Of a stretch of 64,000 nucleotides of DNA, positions 1 through 10,554 are shown in pieces. The DNA is taken from positions 122,247,964-122,311,963 of the forward strand of contig CAMZMU010000063.1 of assembly GCA_947311845.1 (NCBI GenBank). Direction: 5' to 3'. Within the stretch, counting starts at the first letter, position 1, and each line of letters starts with the position of its first letter. The position numbers were made by a program, and so were the translations under genes. Source of the stretch: Poa pratensis. Its lineage: Eukaryota > Streptophyta > Magnoliopsida > Poales > Poaceae. A model generated the notes under the pieces. The model worked only from the letters and a program-made list of their open reading frames with translations, was not told the DNA's origin and ran no database searches.

Positions 1-209
1 CTCGCCATTCATCGAATGCAGGGTAGAAAATATGAGCTCGTTGCAACCATCACTCATCATGGGAGCGCCCGTCCAGGGGACATTACACTGCTGACGCGAA
101 GCATGCCGGTGGGCAGTGGCTACGGTTTGATGACAACGTGGTCTTTCCCATCAGCGTGAACAAGGTCTTGCATGACCAGGCATATGTCCTGTTCTACAAG
201 CAAGTATAA
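1..209 (+). CDS. Ubiquitin-specific protease (UBP/USP, C19), C-terminal end, frameshifted
   Basis: This is the last part of a ubiquitin carboxyl-terminal hydrolase that runs off the left edge. The first bases read GRKYELVATITHHG. A second frame then gives GHYTADAKHAGGQWLRFDD, and the protein ends VLHDQAYVLFYKQV at the TAA at 207-209. The GHYTA histidine box and the DD..V..V...VL...AYVLFY tail are diagnostic of the USP catalytic domain, which removes ubiquitin from substrates. The His of GHYTA is the catalytic histidine. From memory the tail looks most like the plant UBP24/USP10 group, but that subgroup is inferred. The two frames are joined by a one-base deficit in the C run at 68-70: one extra C gives a continuous reading. 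This is either a pseudogene lesion or a base-call error. The gene converges on ERD15. Confidence 0.85.
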
Positions 210-1442
210 GTCTGGGATTTACCCACGCGGTTGATTAGCCCTTCCTCATTGCTGGAACAGCGAGTATACTGTCTAACAATCGTCCTATTAATGTAGCTGC
301 CGTGAGACCGCAGAATCGTGTGTGTTAAGTACTCTGGTTGGCTGACTCTATTTATATATGTCTGATTACATAGTGAGGGGGGCTTTCCCGTTCAGCCCAT
401 TTTTGAGGTCCTGTAAAATGCAACTGCTCATCTTGGTATGACCAGCAAAGTAACCATGAGTTGCTATTCAGCTTGTGTGTCGTGTTATGGCGATGTGTGC
501 TGTGTGAAGTTCGCATTTAGGCAGCCTAATTTGAAGTGGAAAGTGATGGTGCCTCTTCGGTTGGCCCACACACAGAGATGCTGGCTACTCATTGGATGGG
601 TGTGACCATGTGCCATGTCTTCCGTGAGAGCGAGTTATCAGGTCTTTTAGGCGAAGTTAGCTATGATTTGTGCATGAATAATTGGCCAGTTTTGCAGACT
701 TCGCTGTCTTGAGGTCATATCCAGCCCTGATGCGAGCTAATATGATAGCCTTTTTTGTTTCTTTTATTTGTCATTTCTTCTTCGGGCATGACCTCATGCA
801 CCCTAGCTGCTATTTCCTCTTACCATACACCGAGCAAACAAGTCCTGAACATGACAACATTGATGGTCGTAGATTTCTAGTCTATTGTTCCTCGGTATTT
901 GTATAAAGCAGCCAAGATTCAGTCTCCTATTGACTTCCATCGAATGCTTTGAATAGCAAACTTGCTGAATTTCTTTTCCGTACGTGCCGACCACTCCCCT
1001 ATTCAAACGTATCCACTTACGTTTTCAATTGACTGGATATAGCTGTGTTTGACAGTTGAAGCTTGACTGACGTATGAACCGAATTTCTTTCCAGTCCATA
1101 AGAACACTGCCTTCTCATGACGATCAGTGTTCCCCTCACTAATACTGCGCATCGTTTTCCACTTCAGAAACCATATGCACCCCCTGTTGCATCTTAAATT
1201 GCTAGGAAAAATGATGGTCTAAGATGAGTAAACTGTATGCCTGTATCATGCTTGTGATGCAACCTCTTGCTTCAAAGAGGCATGTCGAGCAGACCTCTGT
1301 ATTGGAGATGTCTGCCCGACTGTAGAAACCAATCTAAAGCGGCTGCCTCTACCTGTTAAACCTCATGTATATGGACAGATCTTGCTCAATTATGTGTGAT
1401 CTCAACAAATGTCCATTTCCTCCCCTTATGCACATACACAGT

Positions 1443-1650
1443 GATCTCTGTCGGAAACCTTCTTGATCGATCACTTCCATTCTAAGCCCTTCATAGCCAA
1501 ATCAGGCAGAATCATCTCTCTCGGGTCCCTTCTTGGTCACTCACTTCTATACTACTAAGCTCTTGATGACCAAATCAGGAAGAGATCTCTGTCCGACAGC
1601 TTCCTGGTCAATCACTTCCGTTTTAAGCTCCCGATGGCACAATCGAACAT
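1443..1650. repeat. Three diverged tandem copies of a ~70-bp unit
   Basis: Three consecutive copies start at about 1443, 1513 and 1584. Each has the order ATCTCTnTC, then a CTTCnTGGTC-like block, TCACTTC, TAAGC and finally CCAAATCAGG or a degraded version. The copies differ by scattered substitutions and small indels. Confidence 0.6.
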
Positions 1651-1957
1651 GTTACCCACCATCATCCGATCACAAATGGTGAAGAATCATGCATAAACTC
1701 CCCAAAAAAGGCAAAGAGGAAGCACTTGAGAAGAGGCCTGATCGCCATGTCATATCCAACACCAACAAGTGAAGATTAGATTACACAGGATTTTTTGCTT
1801 TTCTTCAGACACGTTTCTGAACAGGAGAGAAGAAGCTACAAGGGAGGGAAAGCACTAGCTAGCAGGGAACCTGCAGTTTCGTTTCCCTTCATTTTTTTAG
1901 CTGTATACACAGAAGCAGAGGCAGGCTAGACTGAACTGAACTGAAGGTTACACTTCA

Positions 1958-1983
1958 CAGCAGCTGCAGCTGCAGCTGCAGCA
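1958..1983. repeat. CAGCTG-type microsatellite
   Basis: A short run of alternating CAGCTG/CTGCAG hexamers lies just 3' of the ERD15 stop codon. It is palindromic at every register, so it can form small hairpins in the ERD15 transcript 3' end. Confidence 0.7.
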
Positions 1984-2001
1984 GAGACGGGCTGTTTAGC
2001 T

Positions 2002-2573
2002 CTAGCGAGGCTGGTGGATGGCGCGGCGGGCTCCACCGCCGCCCCTGGAGTTGACGTGCTGCGCGGGCTTCTCGACGTGCCTGGGCGACCAAGCTGGTGC
2101 GGCGACCGGGCCGCCGCCCCTTGGGGAGTTGAGGCTCAGCGTCTTGAGCACCGCGTCCATGTCTCCTCCGAACCCTGCAATTCAGAGCGATCTGAAGGTT
2201 AGCTCCCCGCTGCTGGTAGTATCAGAGGAGAAGGAGGAGGAGACGGTGAGGGATGAGATGTAAGCGTACCGGCTGGTTTGTAGTGATAAAGGTCTGCCTG
2301 GGCCTGCTGCGGCGAGGGTGGAGAGTAGAAGAGGTCGTCGGCGTCGAGCAGGTCGACGGAGTCGTCGGGCAGTAGCGCTGCGAGGTCGTCGACGTCCTGG
2401 TCGGCGAGGTCCTCGTAGAGCTGGTGCTGGTGGAACCAGTGGTCCCTGAACCATGCGGTGGTCTTGACGAGCTCCCACCACTCGGGCGAGTAGTCCTCCA
2501 CCCGCTTGAAGGCCGCCGGGATGAACATGGGCGCGTCCGGGTTCAGCGCCGACATCGCCATCGTGCTCATCAT
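2002..2573 (-). CDS. ERD15: ERD15-like / CID1-type PAM2 protein, complete, two exons
   Basis: Small acidic stress-response protein of about 158 residues. Exon 1 is 2573-2270 and exon 2 is 2174-2002, with a 95-bp GT-AG intron (2269-2175) in phase 1. Residues 7-22 contain SALNPDAPMFIPAAF, the PAM2 motif known to bind the MLLE domain of poly(A)-binding protein. It is followed by the conserved block YSPEWWELVKTTAWFRDHW, typical of EARLY RESPONSIVE TO DEHYDRATION 15. An acidic middle (DQDVDDLAALLPDD) precedes a basic tail ending EKPAQHVNSRGGGG...IHQPR. Known members are dehydration- and ABA-responsive regulators. ATG at 2573 or 2570 is equally possible. The length and both conserved ends match the family, and I see no lesion. 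Confidence 0.92.
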
Positions 2574-2579
2574 CGCTAA

Positions 2580-2694
2580 CTAGACGCACACACAAATCAA
2601 GAACAAGCGATGATTGATGAGCTCGGGACGGGATGGTCGCGCAATCGTCTCCGGCGATCGATCGGAGCAGGGTGATTCTGGCGTTCTTGTTTAC
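2580..2694 (-). other. Probable 5'-UTR intron of ERD15
   Basis: Upstream of the ATG on the minus strand an AAAG|GTAAAC donor (2695/2694) and a GTCTAG|TT acceptor (2580/2579) bracket 115 bp, ending 6 bp before the start codon. Leader introns are common in grass stress genes, but there is no transcript evidence here. Confidence 0.5.
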
Positions 2695-2716
2695 CTTTCC
2701 TGATCGGCGTCCGTGG

Positions 2717-2768
2717 GGAAATGAAATGAAATGAAATATCCCGTGGGTGGAGAGGAGAGGAGAGGAGA
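2717..2768 (-). repeat. Pyrimidine-rich microsatellites in the ERD15 leader
   Basis: The plus strand shows four ATGAA pentamers followed by GGAGA repeats. On the gene's strand this becomes a CT-rich leader with TTTCA pentamers, lying between the TATA box and the proposed leader intron. Confidence 0.6.
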
Positions 2769-2812
2769 CGGAGGGTGGGGGTGCGGTGGGTGCCCGGGTG
2801 GGGGAGCTGGTG

Positions 2813-2819
2813 TTTATAG
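2813..2819 (-). promoter_or_regulatory. TATA box of ERD15
   Basis: CTATAAAC on the minus strand lies about 240 bp upstream of the ATG and about 120 bp upstream of the proposed leader intron donor. This is a plausible core promoter position. Confidence 0.55.
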
Positions 2820-2863
2820 GCGGAGCGGGGAAGAGTGGGTGGTGCACTGGCGCCGAGCCGAAG

Positions 2864-3155
2864 ACGTGTACGGTGGGTGGGCTTATGGCGACTGGTCGGC
2901 CTGGTTTTTTCCTCCGGTGGCCAATGGGGATGGTGTGGCCTGGATTTTCTGTGGGCGAGCGACGGTGGAGAGGGCTTGGCCGGAAGCTTCCTCATGTGCT
3001 CCGTCACACGCCGACGATTCAAATGCAAATTTGAGCTGTCGGTTGCAAACCATTTTTTTAAATAATCCGAGACCTTATTCAAAATTAAAAATAAATAGAG
3101 CTGCCACAGTTGTATAGTACTAGGATTGTTTTGTGAGACCCACGGTTTGACGTGG
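2864..3155. promoter_or_regulatory. ABRE-like ACGT cores upstream of ERD15
   Basis: ACGTGT at 2864-2869 and ACGTGG at 3150-3155 match the ACGTG core of abscisic-acid response elements. They fit the known ABA and drought response of ERD15 genes, but short ACGT cores also occur by chance. Confidence 0.35.
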
Positions 3156-3189
3156 ACGGTACAGATTTTGCAGGGGCGAGAGAGCATGC

Positions 3190-4779
3190 TGACACTAGTA
3201 CGGGGCTAATTAATTACCGCGGTCGCGGTCTCGGTCTCGTGGCCTACACGGCGTCACCAGCGAAACCGCAGATTACAAACGCATATTCCATCAGATCAAA
3301 GTGCGGGCATTTGCTTTGCCTTTGAGGAGGTGAAAAACAAAGACGTCGCGATCCGTGACCGGAACGCCTCCCGCGTCATCGACGGCGATCTGGGCCGGTG
3401 AAACGTTGTTTTGTGCGCCACTTGGGGCCGGCGGAAAGGTTGCGTCGTCCAGGGAAAGTTACCGGCGAAAAAGGAGTGGACATGCATGAACGATCGAACA
3501 CGAGCGTGAACTGAACGACCCGGCCAGTGCCTCGCTTCTTCTGTTGGAGAAATCTTCCAGGCAAATAATTCACCTGCCGGACGTGAGGAATTAATGAGTT
3601 ACTGACTGGGATCGTTGTGATTTGTGAATTAACGTGAGTGATCGTTCTTGCGAAAGGTGACTGGCAAAGACACGGCTATGTGCATCTTCGGATCCAAAAA
3701 TCAGAACAGGTGTTTTCTTATTCATGATATGTTTGGTTTATGTTCGAACCCATGCTACAATATCGTTTGTCAACAAACTTCTGGTGTGCCTTCTTTGCAC
3801 ACTCTAGCATATTTTTCCAACCTGCGCACCAAACATCGAATACAAACTTGAACTAACGCAGTCTAAACCTCATGCTAAAATTCACGTGTGAAGTCGTGGA
3901 CAATATTATCTATCAATTATTTCCTCATCCTTGTTACTAAAACGCCAAATACATACTACTGATTGCCAAATAAACGGTACCGAACCGACGAAAGTTGCAC
4001 ACGAAATACAGAGAAACACCTATAAATAAAAAACATGGTGTTAGAGTTAACATGTGCTTTGCTAGGAACATCGTGAAACTCCTTGGAGACCGGTAAACGC
4101 AATCTCGCTGGTAGGTTGAACATAGGAAAACCCATGATTTTTTGCTGAATGAATATGAAGTCTATCTTTAGGTGCAATCAACCAGATGATGATTTAATCA
4201 CCGCTTCATGTCCACTGTAAAAACTATTGTTTTGTTTTTTATTGATCGGGTTCAGCAGCTACGAACTTGCGTTGTTGCCTTGTTGAAGGCATCGTCTCCT
4301 TGCTAATGTTCTAGGCCTCAAAAGTGGATGTGTGGATCACTAAACATAATTTCATATATTGCGCTACAAAACTTCAATCCAAATTTGATATGTCCATCGA
4401 GAAACAAAACAACTTCTTCCTCTGATCCATATGATTTGTCACTACTAAATCTGCGACATTTAATATGGATCGTAGGGAGTATACGAGTACACAATTCAAA
4501 CTTAAGTTTATCCACTATTTGGAACCGAATTTTCCATTTTATTTGTCCCGTACACAAACTAATAAATATTTGGATTTATGTTTTAAAAACAAGCATGTCT
4601 TATGGACATATCACCTTGCTAGATGCACATATCCACCTACATGACATATTTTACACTTGTTGCTCTTAATATATGACAAAGGTGAAATCAGCTGTGAAAC
4701 CAACAGTTAGGTGTTATGTGATCCAAATTAGTCATGTTGTGAAATAATGTTGATGAGATGATCCAAGTTTGCTAACAAT
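3190..4779. other. Intergenic, no gene seen
   Basis: AT-rich sequence with no recognisable coding region on either strand. Apart from the small MITE-like inverted repeat at 4414-4480 I see nothing definable. Confidence 0.4.
4414..4480. mobile_element. Short degenerate Stowaway-type MITE
   Basis: TTCCTCTGATCCATATGATT and, about 50 bp on, TAATATGGATCGTAGGGAG are inverted-terminal-repeat halves of the Stowaway type (CTCCCTCCGATCCATATTA...). They are adjoined by TA on the right. The centre is strongly shortened. Confidence 0.45.
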
Positions 4780-6256
4780 TATGATGACACAATGCATTTA
4801 AATGGGAGTTTTCTCCTGTTCCCAAAGCTTTGAGGACATTCTCTCTCCTCCAAATCCTCATACTCATCTTGTTCTTCCAACCTTTGACAATTACTTAGTT
4901 TGTTCTTTCACTATACTAATTCCACCTCTACAAATCTTTTTAATCTTGCGTGATCATTGGCAAGAATTTTGGAGTTATGTTCATTACTCAGGTCATCACA
5001 TTGCGCTTTGATCATGGTATGATTTAAAATAATTATACACTACCTGGTCCATCGGTGTGGAGAAGTTAGAAGAGAGTAAAAGTGGTCACGTTTGTTGTCC
5101 TTGGAGTAATTCTACTGTAATTGGTCATTTTGTGGTCATGACTTGGTCATAATTACCGTTTATTTATATTAAACATTTCTACCTTTGCACATATTGTTTT
5201 CCAATGTAACCTCTTAAATAAATATATACATTTTCTACTATAATTAGCATGCACATAACGATGATGCTAAATGTTGAGATGCATCATGTTCTATTAGGAT
5301 CCTAATATCTAGGATTGCTAATACTATTGTGCAAAATCAAACCATTTTGTAACGATAGGCACATTTGTGTTTTAATGATATTTCTTTGACATATCCACTT
5401 AAGAACATATTTAGTTTAGTTGAATATATTTAAACATAATATTCGTAAGAAATACAATATCTAGCTGAAACAAAGCATTAACCTGATTAAAAGACTACCG
5501 ACTAATTTTAGGTGTAGTGTATTGTATTTATCAAATTTGGATTTGAAGTATCTTTTATGTGAGGCTTCGGTTCCTTAAAACCTCCCAACATATGTACTTT
5601 CCTGATTATGTTGAGAGATACCTTGCTTGTTATTTTCCCGAAGCTTCTTGATAAAATGAATAATCATCGTATGATAAATACATTTGGAAAAGAGTCGTGA
5701 GAAAAGAGTGGATGTAAACGTCAATTCAGTGGTAAGCTAAATTCGACGATAGCACCACAAAAAGTGGATACTCGCTTAAGCGTATTGATAGAGAGGTGAG
5801 AGGATACATGTTGACTGTCAAGTTGTACCACACCAAATGCAGCATCAATAATTTGGGTCGCTAATTTTTCAACCCCAGCTTGGAAAGATAAAGAAGAATC
5901 CTTCAAACGACAGGGGAGGAATACATTATGCGTCCCATGCCTGCTTGATTGATTGGTTCGCCGCCGTCGCAGTCGGCCGAACAATGATGTAGTATGTGAT
6001 GTTTAATTAACATATCGCTACATCAGGCCAGCGTCGGAGCGTTCCATCGCCTATCATGCTCCTTGCTTAAATAAAGCAGCCATCAGTGTGTGTGAAAACG
6101 GAGCTAACTGGTAGTGGGTATGCCAAAAAGTGATTTATCGCGTAATATTTTGTTGCTGCACTAAATTTAGATACAAAGCTCGCGAGGTTCACGAGGAGCT
6201 TGGGATGTCTCTCCAGCTTTCGATTCACTGACCGTCGCAAACGTCCACGGGCTTGC

Positions 6257-6604
6257 TTAAAAAAACACCGAGAGGTTCTCCAGTTGCTCCACGGGGCTCA
6301 CGTCGTACGCCGTGTCCCCCCGCCGACGGCGCCGCGCGTCCGCGCCGCCGCGCCGGGAGCTACCGGACGCCATTGGGATGGCCCTGCTGCTGCCGCTGGC
6401 TAGCGGCGATCGAGCGTGTGCGCCCCCGTCCAAAAGAAAGGCGATCAGCTCGACGTCCCTTTCGCCGGCGTGGCACGCGACATGAACGACGCGCTGCCGG
6501 CCCCCACGGTCGTGCCGTCGCGTTCGATGGTACTGCTGCGGCTGTGCTGATTGCGCCGCAAAACCAATGTTGGCCGATGGCGTGGCACCTTCGGTTGCCA
6601 TCAT
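6257..6604 (-). pseudogene. Ankyrin-repeat-like gene relic (copy 1)
   Basis: The minus strand encodes about 115 residues including VVHVACHAGERDVELIAFL followed by LDGGA. This fits the ankyrin consensus (LHxAxxxGxxDVxxxLLxxGA). GDTAYDV nearby also resembles ankyrin-type helices. There is no start context or continuation, and the two other copies in the window (6740-7170 and 27569-27907) are broken differently. I read all three as decayed fragments of one ancestral exon; ankyrin assignment rests on a single repeat. Confidence 0.35.
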
Positions 6605-6739
6605 CCTGTGGCCAGTGGATGGTAGTATACTGATGTGCGTAGCTACTTTCCTCGTGCGTGCATCATGGCGTTGCAGTGAGCGGTAGCTAGGCCGCTTTCA
6701 ACGTGCAAAACGCTCCATGTGTTGAAGTCCCCGAAACGT

Positions 6740-7170
6740 CTAACTGCCTGTGCCCCGCCGTACGGCTCACGTCGTACGGTCTGTCCCCCGCCGACGGCGC
6801 CGCACCGCCGCGCCGGGAGCTACCGGGAGCCATTGGGGTGCCCGTGTTGCTGCCGCTGGCTAGCTGCGCCCCCGTCCAAAAGAAAAACGATCAGCTCGAC
6901 GTCGCTTCGCCGGCGTGGCGGCGTGGCACGAACGGCGCGCGCTGCCCCACGGCCGTGCCGTCGCGTTCGATCGTACCCCTGCTACTGTGCCGATTGCGCC
7001 GTGGAATCAGTGGTGGCTGATGGCGTGGCACCTTCGTTTACAATCATCCTGTGACCAGTGGGGGTGGGTTCAGGTTCATGCATGCTGTAGATCGGTGTGC
7101 GTAGCTACTTTCCTCGTGCAGTGCGTGTACGATGGCGTTGCAGTGATCGGCCGGCCCGGTAGCTAGGAGA
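6740..7170 (-). repeat. Second tandem copy of the GC-rich relic
   Basis: This repeats 6290-6680 about 450 bp downstream. Shared anchors include GACGGCGCCGC, GATCAGCTCGACGTC, GCCGTGCCGTCGCGTTCGAT and the TGATGGCGTGGCACCTTCG block. It has more indels than copy 1 and no useful open frame. Confidence 0.6.
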
Positions 7171-7397
7171 AAGTGCATCCTATCCAAGCACTCCTGAGCG
7201 TAAGATCATCGGCTCCACTTCATTCTCTACAAAGGGGTCTCTGTCTGCATGGAAGCTCTTGTTGAGCTTCCAAATCATGATAACACAACCACGAAGCTAG
7301 AGAAGATTTCAAAAGGTCTAATTTTAATAGAAGTCAACACATTTCAATTTAATTGAAACAAAGAAAAAAAAATAGATCCAACCATGAATAGGACCTA

Positions 7398-7502
7398 GCC
7401 TCCCTCCAATCCATATTAATCGCCGTTGAATCGGATATATCTTGACATATTTTAGTGCTAAATACATCCGATTCAACGATAATTAATATGTATCGGAGGG
7501 AG
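7398..7502. mobile_element. Stowaway MITE
   Basis: A 105-bp element with near-perfect terminal inverted repeats (CCTCCCTCCAATCCATATTA against AATATGTATCGGAGGGAG) and an inverted inner arm around CCGTTGAATCGG. It is flanked by TA on both sides (7396-7397 and 7503-7504), the Tc1/mariner Stowaway signature. Confidence 0.85.
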
Positions 7503-8007
7503 TACAAGGTCCGGCAAGTAGAAATGTTCGATTTTGTACGGAATGATCAAGATGCGTACGTATACCAACGGTTCAGTACGTTCGGCAGACAAGGAAGGAG
7601 AAAGCCATTAATTACGTCTTTGATTGATTGGCTCCGTGCAGTGATCACGCACAGGAGTCATGTGATCAGCGGGCGGTGTGGTACCGCCGGCAACCTCCGG
7701 CCGGCTTAATTCCACATCCGTTGCTTTCATAATTCATCATCTCGCTTCACCCATCGAGGTTACCTGCAGCTGCAGGCTGTCGGTCGTCTCTGCGCGAGAT
7801 GCGAGTGAAGTGGTAGGCTGTTTCGCTACAGAGCTCCCTCTCGCTCGCCGGACGCCGGGAGTAGTTTGTCAAGTCCGTGTGATCGAGACCGGTGATCAGT
7901 CGGCGGGAGGCATCATGGCGAGTGACGGTGCCGGCCGGCCATGATTGATTTCTGAAGGTGACAGCAGGTAGATAGACAGTAGCACATCAACAATTCCATC
8001 AATCTAC

Positions 8008-8691
8008 TACAGGAGGTTACCCTTACCTCGGGTGGCTGACACCATCATCTGGACGATGTCGTCCTGTGGGGCCTACTCGGCTAGCTCTTCTTACCAGGCG
8101 CAATTTATTGGAGCTTCGTCTTGTTCCTTCATGGGTGTCGTGTGGAAGACTTGGGCGCCGCCGAAATGCTCTTTCTTTGTGTGGCTCGGAGTCCAGAACC
8201 GGTTGTGGACATCGGACCGTCTAGCTATCAGGGGATGGCCTCACCAACCTCTTTGCCAGTTGTGCCGTTGTCAACCTGAGACGGCGAGGCACATCTTGTT
8301 TGAGTGTCGCTACTCTAAGAGAATTTGGGCGGAGGTAGCCTTCTGGCTCAGGAGCCCCACGCTAATGCAGAGCCTTGCTCCTGATAAGCCAAGGGTCTTC
8401 GAATACTGGAAAGATATGGCCAACACGCCCTCCCCCTCTCGCGAGGGACTCAAGACGGTGGTCATCCTAATCAAGTGGGAAATTTGGAAGGAGAGGAACA
8501 ACATGGTTTTCAACAACAAATTCTCGCCACCCCCTATCCTTCTGCAGCGAAAAAGCTGGCACAAATAATCGGCTGATTAGTGTTATGTAATTTTTATCGC
8601 TTTCTTGTTTTTGTGGCCTCGGCCGGACTGTCTTTGCTTCTCCTATATCAATATAAAAGGCAAAGCTTTTGCCTTAGTTTCAAAAAGAAAA
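8008..8691 (+). mobile_element. 5'-truncated LINE (non-LTR retrotransposon)
   Basis: A 684-bp insertion ending in an A-rich tail, flanked by a perfect 10-bp target duplication ATCAATCTAC (7998-8007 and 8692-8701). The sister sequence at 50600-50650 shows the uninterrupted site. The frame at 8032-8568 encodes a reverse-transcriptase zinc-binding (zf-RVT) domain: WKTWAPPKCSFFVWL, then CQLCRCQPETARHILFEC and the WEIWKERNNMVF block. This is the C-terminus of a plant L1-type ORF2. The polymerase part is missing because of 5' truncation. Confidence 0.9.
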
Positions 8692-8888
8692 ATCAATCTA
8701 CGACGAAATCTGTGTCATTCGTGGCAACCAGACCGGACGGGGCGGGAGTGGTTTCTAAGCAGTTGGTGACGGGCCAAGGTTATTGCGAGCAGCTGGCTAG
8801 AGCGCCATCAGAAAACGTAGAACTTCACCGAGGAGTTGGGTGAAGTTCCAGGCAGCTGCGTGGTCCACAAGGCATGGTGTCGTACTTG

Positions 8889-8920
8889 CTACCTCTTTCC
8901 CTAAAAGAGGAAAGAGGTAG
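8889..8920. repeat. Perfect 12-bp inverted repeat
   Basis: CTACCTCTTTCC and GGAAAGAGGTAG are separated by 8 bases. The related copy at about 50790 has only the left arm, so the palindrome arose in this copy. Confidence 0.6.
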
Positions 8921-8990
8921 ATCAAACAAGTGCCCCCTCTTCTTCATGGAGACGATGGAGATGCCGTTGGAGGAGTTGAAGTAGCAACTA

Positions 8991-9239
8991 GGGGTGGCTC
9001 CGGCAGCCCCCCACCCTCCTCAATTTTTTTGACAAAGGCGAAGTTTCTGTCTCTGTTTCGGTGTTTCTCTAATGGTGGCGGCCTCCTCTAAAATTCGCCA
9101 AGAAGGGCACATTTATATATGTTTTTATGTCAAAATAAACACGTGGGGCAAAAGAATGGACGACATCGGATGGAACTAGGCCCCATATCCCTCCCATGGC
9201 ACACCATGGAGGTCTTCTAGGCCTTCTTCTAGCCATTTT

Positions 9240-9273
<34 letters not shown>

Positions 9274-10549
9274 CCCCCTCCTGGCACAGTCCTTCTTGAT
9301 AAAAAATTGCGTGGTAAAAAATCCAGATCCTTTTGAGTTCAGGAAGGCTCCAGAAAGTCAAGAATGTGCAAAAGTAGAAAACTCCATAAAACATTAAAAT
9401 ACTTGGTGAAAACTCTATAAATGATGCAAATATATATGATAATGTAGTAATAAAATACAATGTTTATGGATACGTTTTCAACATATCACTGCCCTATTTT
9501 AAGTTTCTTCTAGTGCACACATAATCTTGATGTAATGCATATTGAGAAAAATGTCATTGACGATGTTGTGAACACTCTACTAGACGTCAAACATAAAAGG
9601 TGTAACCTGGTTTCTAGGTTTGATATGCTAGAACCGAATATAATTTAAGATCTTCATCCAAAGAAAGTTGACTAATGAAAGAAAACCCAACTAGAAGCAG
9701 CATACTACATCTTGACAAAGAACATTAAAAAAATTGTGGCGAGACGTAAAAAGTGCCCATATTCACGGATGGGTGTGCATCTAGTTTATATCCTAAGGTG
9801 CAAGTATATCAAAGGAAACTAGTTGCTAAGAAGAGCCATATATTCCATGGTATAATGCAATAGTTGTTGCCAACAACTATGTATAAGGAGTCCTCCGCCT
9901 CATGTTTGCACACCTTTGATTCATTTGAGCAGCTTTGTAATATCAGTGATATGGAAAAGTTAAGAATTTGAGAAACACTCTAGATTCTTTAGAAGATATC
10001 CCCACACCCTTTTTTTTATGTCCTCGTCCATATGTGTGTCTTTTTTTTGCGAGTGTCATCCATATGTGTGTCCATCTTCCAAGGGAACCGAGACTAGTTG
10101 TGCCAGTTTAATACCGAAGTAGGTGGTCAACTAAGAGGTGTGTTGAAAACTATATATACTCCACTTATTAGTTTTTTAATTGTCTAATTTTCCTTGTTGT
10201 AAAGTTTTTGTTCCATTTTTTATAGAAATTTGAAGAGGTTGAAACAGTTGTTGAGGACAAGGAGTCACCTAGAACGATCTATACCTGAAAGGTATGTCCT
10301 CGACAAAAGCTTGTTTTTTTTGTTCAAGGGTTGTATGCATGGTTGTCTACCAAGCATAATTGAAAGGATCGTAATTATGATAATGATGAACAAAATAAAG
10401 ATGCCACAATGCCATATAAACGAGAGTCATTCCCCTTCCCAAAGCTTTGGATGACATTCTCTCTCTCCTCACTATCTTCTTCGCCAATATTTTTTCTGTT
10501 CTATCAGCTGGCTTCCAGGAATTGGGAAGAACAGGAGTTTGCAAAGCTG
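8991..10549. other. Intergenic, AT-rich, no gene seen
   Basis: No coding region is recognisable. It contains a CT microsatellite at 9241-9270 followed by a C run. From about 10400 it enters sequence resembling 4790-4860 (AAAGCTTTG, GACATTCTCTCTC), which may mark the start of backbone copy B. Confidence 0.4.
9241..9270. repeat. (CT)15 microsatellite
   Basis: A simple CT dinucleotide run followed by eight or more C residues. Confidence 0.95.
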
Positions 10550-10554
10550 ATTTA

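Larger units (their letters stand above)
210..2001. other. Convergent intergenic region (3' flanks of the UBP and ERD15 genes)
   Basis: This holds the 3' UTR of the protease gene and the downstream flank of the opposing ERD15 gene. I see no further coding region; the short open frames near 682-1006 have no recognisable domain. It contains the degenerate 70-bp repeats and the CAGCTG run listed separately. Confidence 0.5.
4780..8990 (+). repeat. Backbone unit, copy A
   Basis: Long stretches of this block recur at lower identity elsewhere in the window in the same order and orientation. The AT-rich part at about 5050-6060 matches 22060-22980 and 56060-56830. The GC-rich part at 6260-7170 matches 27560-28010. 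The 3' part at 7560-8000 and 8702-8890 matches 49880-50960 and 61400-62300. Shared anchors include AACATATTTAGTTTAGTTGA (5405 and 22443) and GCCGGCCGGCCATGATTGAT (7930 and 50546). No intact gene is evident in it. It is interrupted by a Stowaway MITE and a LINE. Confidence 0.6.

Noticed and set aside
2014..3117. Several plus- and minus-strand open frames over the ERD15 gene and promoter
   Set aside because: They are GC-driven shadows of the ERD15 exons and leader and contain no recognisable domain.
8310..8564. Minus-strand open frame across the LINE
   Set aside because: It is the antisense of the RT zinc-binding domain on the plus strand.
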